Source of the DNA: Iris pallida
Taxonomy: Eukaryota; Streptophyta; Magnoliopsida; Asparagales; Iridaceae
Assembly: GCA_029216955.1 (NCBI GenBank)
Contig: JANAVB010044017.1
Location: 7,174,502-7,238,501, forward strand
Direction: 5' to 3'
DNA: 64,000 nt
The notes beneath the pieces were generated by a model. The model was not told where the DNA came from. It saw only the letters and a list, made by a program, of their open reading frames with translations, and searched no databases. Shown here in pieces: positions 46,661 through 60,034 of this stretch (position 1 is the first letter of the stretch; each line of letters begins with the position of its first letter). Both the position numbers and the translations under genes were made by a program.

Positions 46661-49122
46661 TGTTTTAGGATTTAAATTCTATTTGGACACATTGTGTCCA
46701 CTTGGGTGGACACAAATATTTGACACGTACATGATGTATACTTGCATTACCAACCCTTGTTGTTAATTAGATGTGTTTCGAATTCGAATTTTCGAATTCC
46801 TTGTTGAACCATGATACTTGACTGATACTAGAGGCTGTAGGTGTTTTCTAAATTTCTATTTCACTCTTTCTTTTCCTGTTTGTGTTGTGGATGGCTAATT
46901 GGCCCACCTACATGTGTATTAAACTATTGTAATGATGATTAATGACTGGTCTTAGGGTTTTAGTTTCAAATTTGGTTTTGAAGTGTTGGACTGGTGCTCA
47001 TTTGCTTAAATTTCTGAACATTCCCTGTTCTCATATTATAAATACACACACAGGAATCCAATTCATGTCCACACTCATACAATATGTGATCACACACATA
47101 TTACATCACAATGTTGTATGTATACACATTCACCTGAACACTAATTTCTGATATTGGCATTGCATAAATCTGAGAATTGTTCTCTTAAATAACTGAACTG
47201 TTTTCCCTCTTCCTTTCCTAATAACCTGGGCATGTTTTTCCCTATTCACTGTTAACTGTTAGCTAGATGTTAATGATTCTTCATTCCCTGTCAATCCGAT
47301 TTTTCTATATAACTGAACTGTCCAAGTTGTTTTGTTAAAACCTGAGAGTTAACTCTCATTTCACTAAGCCACAATGTAGACACTATTTCCCAGATTTTCC
47401 CTTTAGCTCTCAATTGATTTTATTTTAGGTAATCACCCTTTCCTGTGAACTGAGATGATTCCAGGTTTTCTCATGTTTGCATTGGTTGGTTAAATTCTTT
47501 TTCCAAATTTTTCTTCCTGATACATGTTATGAGCAGATTTCCAATTTGTATTCATGAACTTTGGCAACTAATTTGGACCCATTAATACTGTAAATTGTAT
47601 GGTTTAAAACCCTGATGTAGTTTCCCTATATGTAATCTAACCATGGTTGGATTTTTGTGTTGATTGGTTGTGTTTTGAACTTTGGATGAGGCATTAAAGT
47701 TCCTATGTTGACTGAACTGTCAATACTGAACTGTGGGACTGTTTTCTGATTTCCATTTTTTTCCATTCCCTGTTAACCCTCACTCAATGACACACACACA
47801 CAATTGCATTCATGTTCTCATATACACACACAGCTCCCCACATCCTGTCCCCTTGCTACTAAACAGCCCACACACCATCCTTGCAGTCTCATAATTGTTT
47901 TCTTCCATACATGCCTATATGGCTGTCCCTTGTCCACATATTTCAGCCCAATATTACACCCTTCATAGCCCCACAAATTAGTCCCTATACACCCTATACT
48001 ACTGTCCCATAACAGCCTCAAACTTAGCCTACATATCAGTCCTAATTTGTCCCCTACAAAACAGTCCACATTAGCCTTATTAACCCATGATTGATAGACT
48101 CAAAACCTGAGAATGAATAGGGATTGGTCATTGCACTGTTTTAAATAATGCATGATGTGTATGAATGATGTATGTTGATGAGTAGGATATGTATGTATAT
48201 ATATATGAAGGCATATATGTATATATATTAATGTATGCATACATGTATGAATATATGTAGGCATGTATCAATGTAAAGTAATATAATCTATGTAATGTAC
48301 CCCATGTAATGTACGTAGGCATGTAATAATAAATGTATAGATGTATAGTAGGAATACATGAATGAATGAAGGTAAAATGCAAGTTGAATGGAAGGTGATG
48401 CAATATTCTATGTTAACAACCCTATACTCACCTCATGTACCCTTACACTATGTCTCTACACATTGCTATGACGCTATGTTGACACTATCACTATGACACT
48501 AGTTCACATTGATGCATGTCGTACTTGGGCTTTCCTACATGTTCACTCACACCTATCTCTCCATATATATGTTGTGTGTGATTAGCTTGGCTTGGCTTGT
48601 GCTTGTATTTGATTGCTAGCCTAGGCTTGGTTAGGCCTAGTAAGACTTGTTAGACTTGTTTGGGCTAGGACTTGACCTAGTTTGACTAGTGTGGTTGACT
48701 AGAGTTGACCAAGTGTCGACTTTAGCCTAGTTTGACCTAGACAGCATGCAGATGCATTGTACATTTCATATATCACCCTCTGTATACATCTTGACTTGTG
48801 TTGCTCTAACAAGGAGTCAGGTACCTCATCTCGGACTGTACATTTACTTCGGACATTCAGATACCAGGCGAGTATATTCTCTGACCGTTTCATACTTGTA
48901 TGAATTTACATTCTTGCCCTAGATTACTGTACTTGATGTTGACACGACTGTTATCACGGATTGGTACTATATGGATCTTCTTTTGAGATGTTATCTCCTT
49001 GTATTCACTAAATACATATTGTGATGTGCGTTTCACTTCCATATTGTATTTATTGAATACCCATATCCTTGTATACTCATTGTGCATATTGTACTCTCAT
49101 TATCACATGAGCCCCAGGGATA

Positions 49123-49320
49123 GACCATTGTACACTATTGTATAACATTGTACATCCATTGTATAACATTGTACACTATTGTATAAGATAACGTAATTGG
49201 AGTAGATCCTTGTGTATTGATTGGGGAGGGGGAGTAGAATTGGTTATGTACTCAAATCCTATTGTACAATATTGTATAACTATTGTATATGTCTATTGTA
49301 CACCCACGTACAATGGAGTT
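49123..49320 (+). repeat. ATTGTACA / ATTGTATAAC short tandem repeats in F LTR
   Basis: CATTGTACACTATTGTATAA repeats in shuffled form about three times, and again near 49260-49312. Paired copy at 55021-55205. Confidence 0.7.
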
Positions 49321-49996
49321 ACCATTACATTTTTCCTAGCCCGTTTACATAACCAGATTGTACTCTAAAATCACATATTCCTTATAGTTCTTACTTATCA
49401 TATTTAGATATTTCCTGTTATCAAATCTCTACTATTTTTATATATCTTCTTCTTTCAGCGTTTCATGTACTTTACTCTATTGCATGCTTTATATTTCCTA
49501 ACTCGATATGAACTGCGTGAGATATTTTCGTGCTCGCTCCCGTCCTGACTAGACCTGTTGAAAATTTTACGGAGGATGATGGGGCACCCTGCACCCTTAC
49601 TTGGAGTTTGCCTAGTTGACACTTGCGACCTGGACCCAGGGGAGGTTCAGGCAGCTGCTGAGGACGATACCTTGCTTAGTATAGATAGTTTAGACTGTTT
49701 TCCTTTTATGTTTAGTTGTTGTTCTTGATTCAGAGTTTGTATATTGTAGAGATGTTGAGACTTGTATTTCATTTCTGTTGTACCTCGGTTGAGGATTCTC
49801 TTATCTATTTTATCGTGCCATATTCTATCTCTAGATTGTGATTGAGTTGTACCCCTGTGTTGGCCTTCTAATGGAGAGCATTCATATTATGTTAGTTATA
49901 GTTCATGACCTAGAACAGCGTTCTACCGCCGACACTGCGGCGTAGGCTGGGCGTTGTTACGCTCTCGTACCCTCATAGTGGGTGCGGGTCGTGACA

Positions 49997-51035
49997 CGTT
50001 TTTAGTGGTGGCCCATGTAGGTCTAGTTTATGTGGTGGTATTCGAACTAGAGTATCACTACAGCCTGCAGTAGGATTAGGATATTTTGAGGTACTGAATC
50101 ACATTAGGAAAAACTCTTAATCAGATTCCTTTTATCCAATTGTTGCTTATTGATTTTCCTTGAATATAAACTGTCCTTTCTTGATTTTTCGCTTCATTCT
50201 CAGTAATTGCTTCTTGGTTTGATCCGTCTTCATGATGGTTATGAAGACGATCTCATCGCTTCGGTTCGAGGGATACTATCGAGAGGCTGGTCACCTCTCG
50301 TCCTGTTCATCAGGGCCTCGAGACTGCAGCTCTTGTTGTGCCGACTCAGGTTGGCGTTTCTGCTACATTGGAGGTGCACCTCTATCTGTACAGAGATTTT
50401 CTCCCGTCATTTCTGACTTTTCTCAGCAGCGGTGATTCATGCAGCATCAGCGGCAGACCAGGGGAAACTAGTAGGGCGAGCTATCGTCAGGACAGTCAAG
50501 GATGCACAGGCCGTTGGAGATCTAGTTGCAGGTTCCGTTCTTTGATTTCATTTCCGCAATTGCCTCTTATAGCTGTCTTGAAATTCGATTCTCCCTGTCC
50601 CCTGTTGATTTATCAATTTTGTCCTGTTGTTTTTGGTGTTATGTTGATTTTCTTCTGAGATAAATCATATGGGCTAGGTCACCTAAATCATGGGACCTAG
50701 AATCTCCGATGGTCGTGTTGGTTGGCATAGTGAGGACATGTAGTCAGATTTTGAATATATTTCTCGGGTATGGAAATTTAAGGTTTTCGCCGTCGCATGA
50801 GGCAATACAAAAATTTTAAATACCATGAACCTAGAGGTACGTACCTTAGTCAAGGACTCTGTGATTATCGTAGCCGTGCTCACTAACATAACGAAAATTC
50901 TGAGTATCATGATTTTGGACAGACGCATATGATTATCTGACGGTATGTTTGAGACCTTGATTGTGGGGTGTTTGACCTAGAAGGCCTGCTACCATCTTAA
51001 TTTCGAGGACGAAATTTTTCTAAGGTGGGTAGGAT
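49997..51035 (+). other. Element F internal region, non-coding
   Basis: 1039 bases. No good tRNA-Met primer site follows the LTR; AGTGGTGGCCCATG at about 50005 and TGGTATTCGAAC at about 50036 are only partial matches to TGGTATCAGAGC. Small open frames (for example 50207-50416) have no recognisable domain. The right end (51000-51035) has the conserved GAGGACGAAAT motif and polypurine tract. Confidence 0.8.
51021..51035 (+). other. Element F polypurine tract
   Basis: TAAGGTGGGTAGGAT immediately before TGTAGCACCC, purine-rich on the sense strand. It sets the transcription direction to plus. Confidence 0.8.
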
Positions 51036-54000
51036 TGTAGCACCCAATTTTCTAAAATGAGGGTAATTTTGAAATTTTATATTTTAATTTATTTAATTAT
51101 GATATTTAAATGATAATATGATTTTTGGTGATTTTAATCATTTTAAAACTATTTTTAAATCATGACTTATGATTTTGGTGTTTGTCTAGTGTAACCTTAG
51201 AGCCTAGCCATGTGATTAGGATATTTGACTAGTATATTTTAGCTTAGAGGGTATTTTGGTTATTTTAGAATTTATTTGAATTAAATATATTTTATTAGAA
51301 ATTTTTGAATAATTTAATTGAATGGTTGATTTAAATGCTAATTTAATTATTGCCTTGTGTTTTGGTTAGCCTAACCTAGATTGGACCTAACCTAGATGAG
51401 TCATGACTAACTTAGTGAGCCACTTTGAGAATCAGATGGGTTGGTTAAGGGGTCAAGTCAAGTTTAGTCATGGTTAAGTGATTTGCAAAGGACTAAGATA
51501 GAACCCTTTGTTCTAGGCCATCTATTTCCTTTGATTCAATCCTAGCCATAGGATGAAACCTAAAAACCCTAACCCTAACTTTTATGACCAGCCAAGACCC
51601 CCCCTTGCCTATATAATGTCTCTATGGGGATTTGTGCCTCTTCCTTTATTAGTTCTTCATTTTCTTAAGGAATCGGTAAGCCTCCATTAAATTTCTTCCT
51701 AGTTTAATCAATAGGACTTCTTTTTGATTGGGATTTCTTCCATTATGATCTAACCAATGTTCTCTTGCTGTTCATGGAGAGTATTCTCAAATTTGGGACA
51801 ATTTGGAGCTTTTGGGTTAGCATGAAGGATCCTCCATTTTGAAGCTTCTTAAGAAGAAGAACACCAATAGGTAACTTCTCATTCTCTCTATGAAATTCCA
51901 GTTTTCTTGCATATTTGGACAGCTTTTGGAGTCCCCTAACAGTAGGAATTAGTTTCGTGTCTTGGTGGACCCATTTCGTGTCCGTATCGGACACGTATCC
52001 AATAGGATACCTAAGTGTTTGTAGAAATCCCTCTAAGGGATTTATTTTGTTGTTTTAGAAATCTGTTTGAATAGGATTGTAGATCTAGGGTTGCTCTGTG
52101 ATTTTTGTGTGGACACTTGGGTGTTTCGTGTCGTGTCGTGTCCACACGAGGGACACGAACACGCTGTCTGTGCACTGTCCCTGTGTCCTGCATCACGGGG
52201 TCTGTTTCTCACGACACAGGACACGAGGACACACGAAATTTTGGGTGAGTGTTGGGGCAGTGACTGCCACCATGCTTCCAAAATTTGGGAGCCTCTCGTT
52301 TTGTGTGCAAGGAGAAATCCTCCTCGTACTGGTCGCACTAGCCGCGCGCGCGCACTGTACGCGCGGGTAAAACCCCTTCTGATACGCACGATTATCTCGG
52401 ACACGACACGTCCCCGACCCGATTCAGGGTGATGACACCCTAGCCCTAGACCTGGCGAACCTAGGTACACGAGCACGTGTCCTGGTTTGGCTCGTGCTGT
52501 GCGCACGAAGACACGGCACGCGTGCACGACGATTGTCCTGCTGCACTGTGTCCAGGTTTTGTTTTAGGATTTAAATTCTGTTTGGACACATTGTATCCAC
52601 TTGGGTGGACACATATATATTGTATGACACGTACATGATGTATACTTGCATTACCAACCCTTGTTGTTAATTAGATGTGTTTCGAATTCGAATTTTCGAA
52701 TTCCTTGTTGAACCATGATACTTGACTGATACTAGAGGCTGTAGGTGTTTTTTAAATTTCGATTTCACTCTTTCTTTTCCTGTTTGTGTTGTGGATGGCT
52801 AATTGGCCCACCTACATGTGTATTAAACTATTGTAATGATGATTAATGACTGGTCTTAGGGTTTTAGTTTCAAATTTGGTTTTGAAGTGTTGGACTGGTG
52901 CTCATTTGCTTAAATTTCTGAACATTCCCTGTTCTCATATTATAATACACACACAGGAATCCAATTCATGTCCACACTCATACAATATGTGATCACACAC
53001 ATATTACATCACAATGTTGTATGTATACACATTCACCTGAACACTAATTTCTGATATTGGCATTGCATAAATCTAAGAATTGTTCTCTTAAATAACTGAA
53101 CTGTTTTCCCTCTTCCTTTCCTAATAACCTGGGCATGTTTTTTCCCTATTCACTGTTAACTGTTAGCTAGATGTTAATGATTCTTCATTCCCTGTCAATC
53201 CGATTTTTCTATATAACTGAACTGTCCAAGTTGTTTTGTTAAAACCTGAGAGTTAACTCTCATTTCACTAAGCCACAATGTAGACACTATTTCCCAAATT
53301 TTCCCTTTAGCTCTCAATTGATTTTATTTTAGGTAATCACCCTTTCCTGTGAACTGAGATGATTCCAGGTTTTCTCATGTTTGCATTGGTTGGTTAAATT
53401 CTTTTTCCAAATTTTTCTTCCTGATACATGTTATGAGCAGATTTCCAGTTTGTATTCATGAACTTTGGCAACTAATTTGGACCCATTAATACTGTAAATT
53501 GTATGGTTTAAAACCCTGATGTAGTTTCCCTATATGTAATCTAACCATGGTTGGATTTTTGAGTTGATTGGTTGTGTTTTGAACTTTGGATGAGGCATTA
53601 AAGTTCCTATGTTGACTGAACTGTCAATACTGAACTGTGGGACTGTTTTCTGATTTCCATTTTTTTCTATTCCCTGTTAACCCTCACTCAATGACACACA
53701 CACACAATTGCATTCATGTTCTCATATACACACACAGCTCCCCACATCCTGTCCCCTTGCCACTAAACAGCCCACACACCATCCTTGCAGTTTCATAATT
53801 GTTTTCCCCCATACATGCCTATATGGCTGTCCCTTGTCCACATGTTTCAGCCCAATATTACACCCTTTCATAGCCCCACAAATTAGTCCCTATACACCCT
53901 ATACTACTGTCCCATAACAGCCTCAAACTTAGCCTACATATCAGTCCTAATTTGTCCCCTACAAAACAGTCCACATTAGCCTTATTAACCCCATGATTGA

Positions 54001-55892
54001 TAGCCTCAAAACCTGAGAATGAATAGGGATTGGTCATTGAACTGTTTTAAATAATGCATGATGTGTATGAATGATGTATGTTGATGAGTAGGATATGTAT
54101 GTATACATATATGAAGGCATATATGTATATATATTAATGTATGCATACATGTATGAATATATGTAGGCATGTATCAATGTAAAGTAATATAATCTATGTA
54201 ATGTACCCCATGTAATGTATGTAGGCATGTAATAATGAATATATAGATGTATAGTAGGAATACATGAATGAATGAAGGTAAAATGCAAGTTGAATGGAAG
54301 GTGATGCAATATTCTATGTTAACAACCCTATACTCACCTCATGTACCCTTACACTATGTCTCTACACATTGCTATGACGCTATGTTGACACTATCACTAT
54401 GACACTAGTTCACATTGATGCATGTCGCATTGGGCTTTCCTACATGTTCACTCACACCTTATCTCTCCATATATATGTTGTGTGTGATTAGCTTGGCTTG
54501 GCTTGTGCTTGTATTTGATTGCTAGCCTAGGCTTGGTTAGGCCTAGTGAGACTTGTTTGGACTAGGAATTGACCTAGTTTGACTAGTGTGGTTGACTAGA
54601 GTTGACCAAGTGTCGACTTTAGCCTAGTTCGACCTAGACAGCATGCAGATGCATTGTACATTTCATATATCACCCTCTGTATACATCTTGACTTGTGTTG
54701 CTCTAACTAGGAGTCAGGTACCTCATCTTGGACAGTACATTTACTTCGGACATTCAGATACCAGGCGAGTACATTCTCTGACTGTTTCATACTTGTATGG
54801 ATTTACATTCTTGCCCTAGATTACAGTACTTGATGCTGACACGACTGTTATCACGGATTGGTACTATATGGATCTTCTTTTGAGATGTTATCTCCTTGTA
54901 TTCACTAAATACATATTGTGATGTGCGTTTCACTTCCATATTGTATTTATTGAATACCCATATCCTTGTATACTCATTGTGCATATTGTACTCTCATTAT
55001 CACATGAGTCCCAGGGATAGACCATTGTACACTATTGTATAACATTGTACATCCATTGTATAACATTGTACACTATTGTATAAGATAACATAACTGGAGT
55101 AGATCTTTGTGTATTGATTGGGGAGGGGGAGTAGAATTGGTTATGTACTCAAATCCTATTGTACAACATTGTATAACTATTGTATATGTCTATTGTACAC
55201 CCACGTACAATGGAGTTACCATTGTATTTTCCTAGCCCGTTTACATAACCAGATTGTACTCTAAAATCACATGTTCCTTACAGTTCTTACTTATCATATT
55301 TAGATATTCTCTGTTATCAAATCTCTACTGTTTTTATATATCTTTTTCTTTCAGCGTTTTATGTACTTTACTCTATTGCATGCTTTATATTTCCTAACTC
55401 GATATGAACTGCGTGAGATATTTTGTGCTCGCTCCCGTCCTGACTGGACCTGTTAAAAATTTTACAGAGGAAGATCGGGCACCCTGCACCCTTACTTGGA
55501 GTTTGCCTAGTTGACACTCGCGACCTGGACCCCAGGGGAGGTTCAGGCAGCTGCTGAGGACGATACCTTGCTTAGTATAGATAGTTTAGACTGTTTTCCT
55601 TTTATGTTTAGTTGTTGTTCTTGATTCAGAGTTTGTATATTGTAGAGATGTTGAGACTTGTATTTCATTTCTGTTGTACCTCGGTTGAGGATTCTCTTAT
55701 CTATTTTATCGTGCCATATTCTATCTCTAGATTGTGATTGAGTTGTACCCCTGTGTTGGCCTCCTTATGGAGAGCATTCATATTATGTTAGTTATAGTTC
55801 ATGACCTAGAACAGCGTTCTACCGCCGACACTACGGCGTAGGCTGGGCGTTGTTACGCTCTCGTACCCTCACAGTGGGTGCGGGTCGTGACA
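51036..55892 (+). repeat. Element F 3' LTR
   Basis: TGTAGCACCC to GGGTCGTGACA, followed by GTCCC. Nearly identical to 45139-49996, including the telobox (51564-51579) and TATA box (51610-51616). Confidence 0.92.
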
Positions 55893-58022
55893 GTCCCGGC
55901 TGAAGATAGAAACTAAATTCTGGAAGCAGAAAGCTAGGCTAGTTTGGGACGCAGAAGGAGATAAAAACTCGAGCTTCTTTCATTCCTGTGTTAGAGGCCG
56001 TAGACAACAGTTGAGTCTACACCAAATAGCAGATGACAACGGCCGACTCCTCACTGACCACCTAAGCATTCAGTCGGCTGCCACTGAGTTTTACTCCAAA
56101 CTCTTCACCAAAGACACCATTCACAAGGATGAGGGGTTCCTTGCCAAGATTCCCAACATGATCAACACTAAAGAGAACGAGCAGCTTCTTACCCCACCCT
56201 CTACAGAGGAGGCCAAGGCCGCAGTTTGGGCTCTAGACGAGCATACCGCTCCTAGACCAGATGGTTTCTCCGGGGTCTTCTTCCGCTCTTGTTGGGACAT
56301 CATCGAACACGACATCCATGAAGCAGCCACAACCTTTTTTTAAGGAGCAACATACCCTAAATCCATCTTCCGAGCCAACCTGATTCTCATCCCCAAAAAA
56401 GATAACTCGGACACCTTCAAGGACTTCCGCCCTATCAGCTTATGCGTATTTACCAATAAAATCATTTCGAAAATTATAGCGACTGTATGTCTGCGTTTCT
56501 TCCGAAAATTATCTCAAAAGAGCAAAGCGGTTCATCCCGGGCCGGAACATCACCGACAACATCCTTTTGGCTCAGAAGATGATCACATGCATGAAATACC
56601 CTTCCAGAGGAGAGAACATGGCTATTAAACTACACATGGAGAAGGCTTATGACCGTCTGGACTGGCAATTCCTGATTTGGGTGCTCAGGGCCTTCGATTT
56701 CTCGAAATCGTGGACCGATGTTCCCTTTAGATCCATCAGCAACTCCTGGTTCTTCACCATCATCAATGGGCAACCGAGGGTTTTTTCCATGCCAGTCGCA
56801 GAGTTAGGCAGGAAGACCCTCTATCCTCCACCATCTTCATCATCGCGACAAAAGCTCTTAGCAGAAACCTCAACAGCTTGGCCAACTCGTCAGGATTCCA
56901 CCATTTCCACACAACCACCGGATGTCCCTTAATCACTCATCTGGCCTATGCAGACGATATCCTCATCTTCTCAGCAGGCGACATCGGGTCAGTGGAGGCG
57001 GTCCACAGAATGCTTACGAGATATACAAGATGCTTCGGTCAGCGGGGAACCCAGCCAAGAGCGTCATCTATACCCATCATAAAGCCGACAGGGAACACTC
57101 CGCCACCCTCTCGAATCTAACCTCCTTCTCCACAGCCTACCCGCCGTTCACTTATCTCGGATGCCCGCTGGTGTATAACAAATCCAACTCGGGCATCTTC
57201 GACGGACTTGCCAGTAAAATTAGGAAGAAAATTGAGGGATAGCACAATACCACCCTATCCCCGAGAGGCAAAATGATCTTGATCAAGCATGTTCTCTCCT
57301 CCATCCCCATTTACACCCTGGCAGTTTGCTCCCTTCCGAAGAAGGTATTATCCTCTCTTGAGACCCTTTTCTCTAAATTCTTTTGGGGTCATCAAGGAGG
57401 TAGAGACAAGCACCACTGGGCCAGCTGGGACTCCATGGATAAACCCACCAGCGAGGGAGGACTGGGATTCAGCAGACTTACGCATATTGTTGATGCTTGC
57501 TCCATGAAGCTTTGGTGGAAGCTCCGCATGGAGAACTCGATGTGGTCCCGATTTATGAAGGCTAGATATTTTCGTAATTCCCACCCCATGACGGCCACTG
57601 CCAACAACCGATCATTAGACAACTGGAGACGTATTCTCCTCGATCGGAACATCGCGGAACCCCTCTTGAACACTAACAGCTCAGAGGATTCAAAAACGCT
57701 GTGGTGGTCCCTGAACCAGGGCAGTAAATTTATGTTAGTGTTTGCCAGAACGGTAGCGAGAGGGACTGAAGAAACTAACCCCTTCCTCGCACCCTACTGG
57801 CAGTCCGCAATCCCAAACAAATGGTCCATTCTCATCTGGAGAGCGCACCGCAGAAAGCTCCCTACCGACGACGCCCTGACGTCCATCGGCTACAGCCTCG
57901 CATCGAAATGCCACTGCTGCTCATCTCCGAGAGCTGAAACCAAAAAACACATTCTGATCTTAGGTGAACTTGCCTTCCAACTGTGGACTGACCTCACCAC
58001 CAGCTGGCCACTGCAGCAATAG
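55893..58022 (+). pseudogene. LINE 2 ORF2, reverse transcriptase part
   Basis: Continues ORF2 after element F: FWKQKARLVWDAEGDKNSSF, LSLHQIADDNGRLLTDH, then RT pieces IPKKDNSDTFKDFRPISLCV, HMEKAYDRLDWQFLIWVLRA and YADDILIFSAGDIGSVEAV (catalytic ADD near 56950). The zf-RVT part has WSILIWRAHRRKLPTDDALT. Compared with LINE 1 about 90 residues are missing between ILLDRNIAEPLL and LWWSLNQGSKF (near 57660-57700). Frame changes lie near 56340, 56480-56560, 56790-56900 and 57010-57060. Confidence 0.88.
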
Positions 58023-58097
58023 GCAGGGGGCTTCAACGATCTTCTTACAAATTGGAAAAACTCTAACAGCCACCAGATCGTCGCAGTGGCACTTTTG

Positions 58098-58098
58098 A

Positions 58099-58166
<68 letters not shown>

Positions 58167-58168
58167 GA

Positions 58169-58236
<68 letters not shown>
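58098..58236. repeat. (TA)n tract with a T-run
   Basis: (TA)n at 58100-58152, a T-run, GATGATAT, and (TA)n again to 58236. It follows the broken 3' end of LINE 2. Long IYIYIY frames here are artefacts. Confidence 0.95.
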
Positions 58237-58955
<719 letters not shown>

Positions 58956-59006
58956 ATATATATATGTTATTCCGGAAACATATCTAAATGGATGAACAAT
59001 CAGAAT

Positions 59007-59147
59007 TTAGAGACCTCTTGCAAATAAATTTGCTCTCTATTCTGATATAGCAACTATCAGACACAGAGACCTCGGGCAAATAAATTTGCTCTCTATTTTA
59101 ACTTTGTAGGATTTCAGAGACCTCAAGCAAACAAGTTTGCTCTCCTA
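59007..59147. repeat. Three copies of a ~50-bp unit (AGAGACCTC..GCAAATAAATTTGCTCTC)
   Basis: Copies begin at about 59007, 59064 and 59116. Each has AGAGACCTC, a variable pair, then GCAAATAAATTTGCTCTC (or GCAAACAAGTTTGCTCTC), whose centre is nearly palindromic. Confidence 0.85.
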
Positions 59148-59670
59148 ATTTTCTTAAGCCACTCGGAGAAGAAGAAGAAAGAGAGAAAGAAACAGCTCTG
59201 CTGGGGTAATAAAAATCACCATTGATCAAAGCAAGATTCGTCCTACCTCGATCTGCTCCCAGAAATCAACAAGTTCTTAAAGAACTTCTGGAATGCTCGC
59301 CATCACCTCCTTTACAAACTCGTCGAATCCTCTAGACTCCGAAGGTAGCAGCCACTCAACTCTCCTCGTCTCTTAATTTCGAAGTTAGTTCTCAAAGTAG
59401 GCATAAAGAGAGTATTTATAGAGTTTGGTGGAAGCCCTAACCCTAATCCTGGTCGACAACTGATTGGTAAAAGATAGGAGCGAATAATGGAAATATATAA
59501 CTGAATTAAATTCAAATCCCATAAAAAATGGATCTGAATTATTGACTCAATCTTTCCACAACCCTCAAATCTTTCAATCAGCCTAACAAACCGCCAACAA
59601 CGCTCTTGTATTTACCAGCCCGTCAGGCCATGCGTATGTATATGCAACCGCCAATCAGCGCATGCGTGCA

Positions 59671-59716
59671 GGCCTGCATATATGCAGCAGTAGGCCTGCA
59701 TGTATGCAGCAGCACA
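59671..59716. repeat. 22-bp tandem repeat
   Basis: GGCCTGCATATATGCAGCAG followed by GGCCTGCATGTATGCAGCAG, each with an internal GCATATATGC-type palindrome. Confidence 0.8.
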
Positions 59717-60034
59717 GCAGTGCAAGAGTCCAGCCCCACAGCGGTGCATCTGTACATACGCACATAGCCTCGTACAGCCAGTGTATGCACCCGCATATGC
59801 ACCCAAGCATGTGCCCGCCCCTCACCCATGAGCCTAGCACATGCTACTCACGCATGAGCGCACGAGCACGACAATAAGGCACAAAGCGCCATATGCCGAT
59901 GCTGACGTGTTAAGTGCAAACTGCGCTAACAAAGCGTTACTTTGTCCTTGAGCCCGAGTTCGAACCCGAGCATGAGTCTGAGTCTGAGTCGCTAAGGCCC
60001 TTCATGACTTAGCTCCTAAAAAAACTTCCATGAG

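Larger units (their letters stand above)
45139..49996 (+). repeat. Element F 5' LTR
   Basis: TGTAACACCC to GGGTCGTGACA. It holds a telobox-like motif and TATA box, a GC-rich part (46200-46650), CA/GT-rich and ATGTA-rich parts (47780-48360) and short ATTGTA tandem repeats (49123-49195). No real coding frame is seen; open frames in the GC-rich part occur on both strands and lack domains. Confidence 0.92.
45139..55892 (+). mobile_element. Element F: non-autonomous LTR retrotransposon with giant LTRs and a 1-kb interior
   Basis: Two direct repeats of 4858 and 4857 bases (45139-49996, 51036-55892), each TG...CA, around only 1039 bases of internal sequence. Exact 5-bp duplication GTCCC. The internal region ends with ATTTCGAGGACGAAATTT and a polypurine stretch (AAGGTGGGTAGGAT), which is the typical 3' junction of Del/Tekay chromovirus elements. 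No gag or pol domain is present, so it must use proteins of a relative. It resembles the LARD class, but LARDs usually have a larger interior. The two LTRs differ by few bases and small indels, so it is young. Confidence 0.92.
44079..58097 (+). mobile_element. LINE 2: L1-type element split by element F
   Basis: Same family as LINE 1, in the same orientation. The halves are 44079-45138 and 55893-58097. The left end lies just before ORF2, so ORF1 is missing; the right end breaks off about 300 bases before the point where LINE 1 ends and passes into (TA)n. The insertion of element F between RALLKS and RLKIETKFWKQ of ORF2 made the duplication GTCCC. Confidence 0.88.
58956..60034 (-). repeat. LTR-like sequence of unknown family, minus orientation
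   Basis: A good minus-strand TATA box (CTATAAATACTC) at 59411-59422 and a CCCTAACCCTAAT string upstream of it (59435-59447) suggest LTR or other promoter sequence reading leftward. It contains three copies of a ~50-bp unit (59007-59147) and two of a 22-bp unit (59671-59716). No second LTR copy or coding region was found, so the call is tentative. Confidence 0.35.

Noticed and set aside
49997..50050. Primer binding site for tRNA-Met in element F
   Set aside because: AGTGGTGGCCC and TGGTATTCGAAC match TGGTATCAGAGC only in part; not called.
59940..59975. tRNA-like B box (GTTCGAACC)
   Set aside because: No A box and no T-arm pairing or cloverleaf around it.
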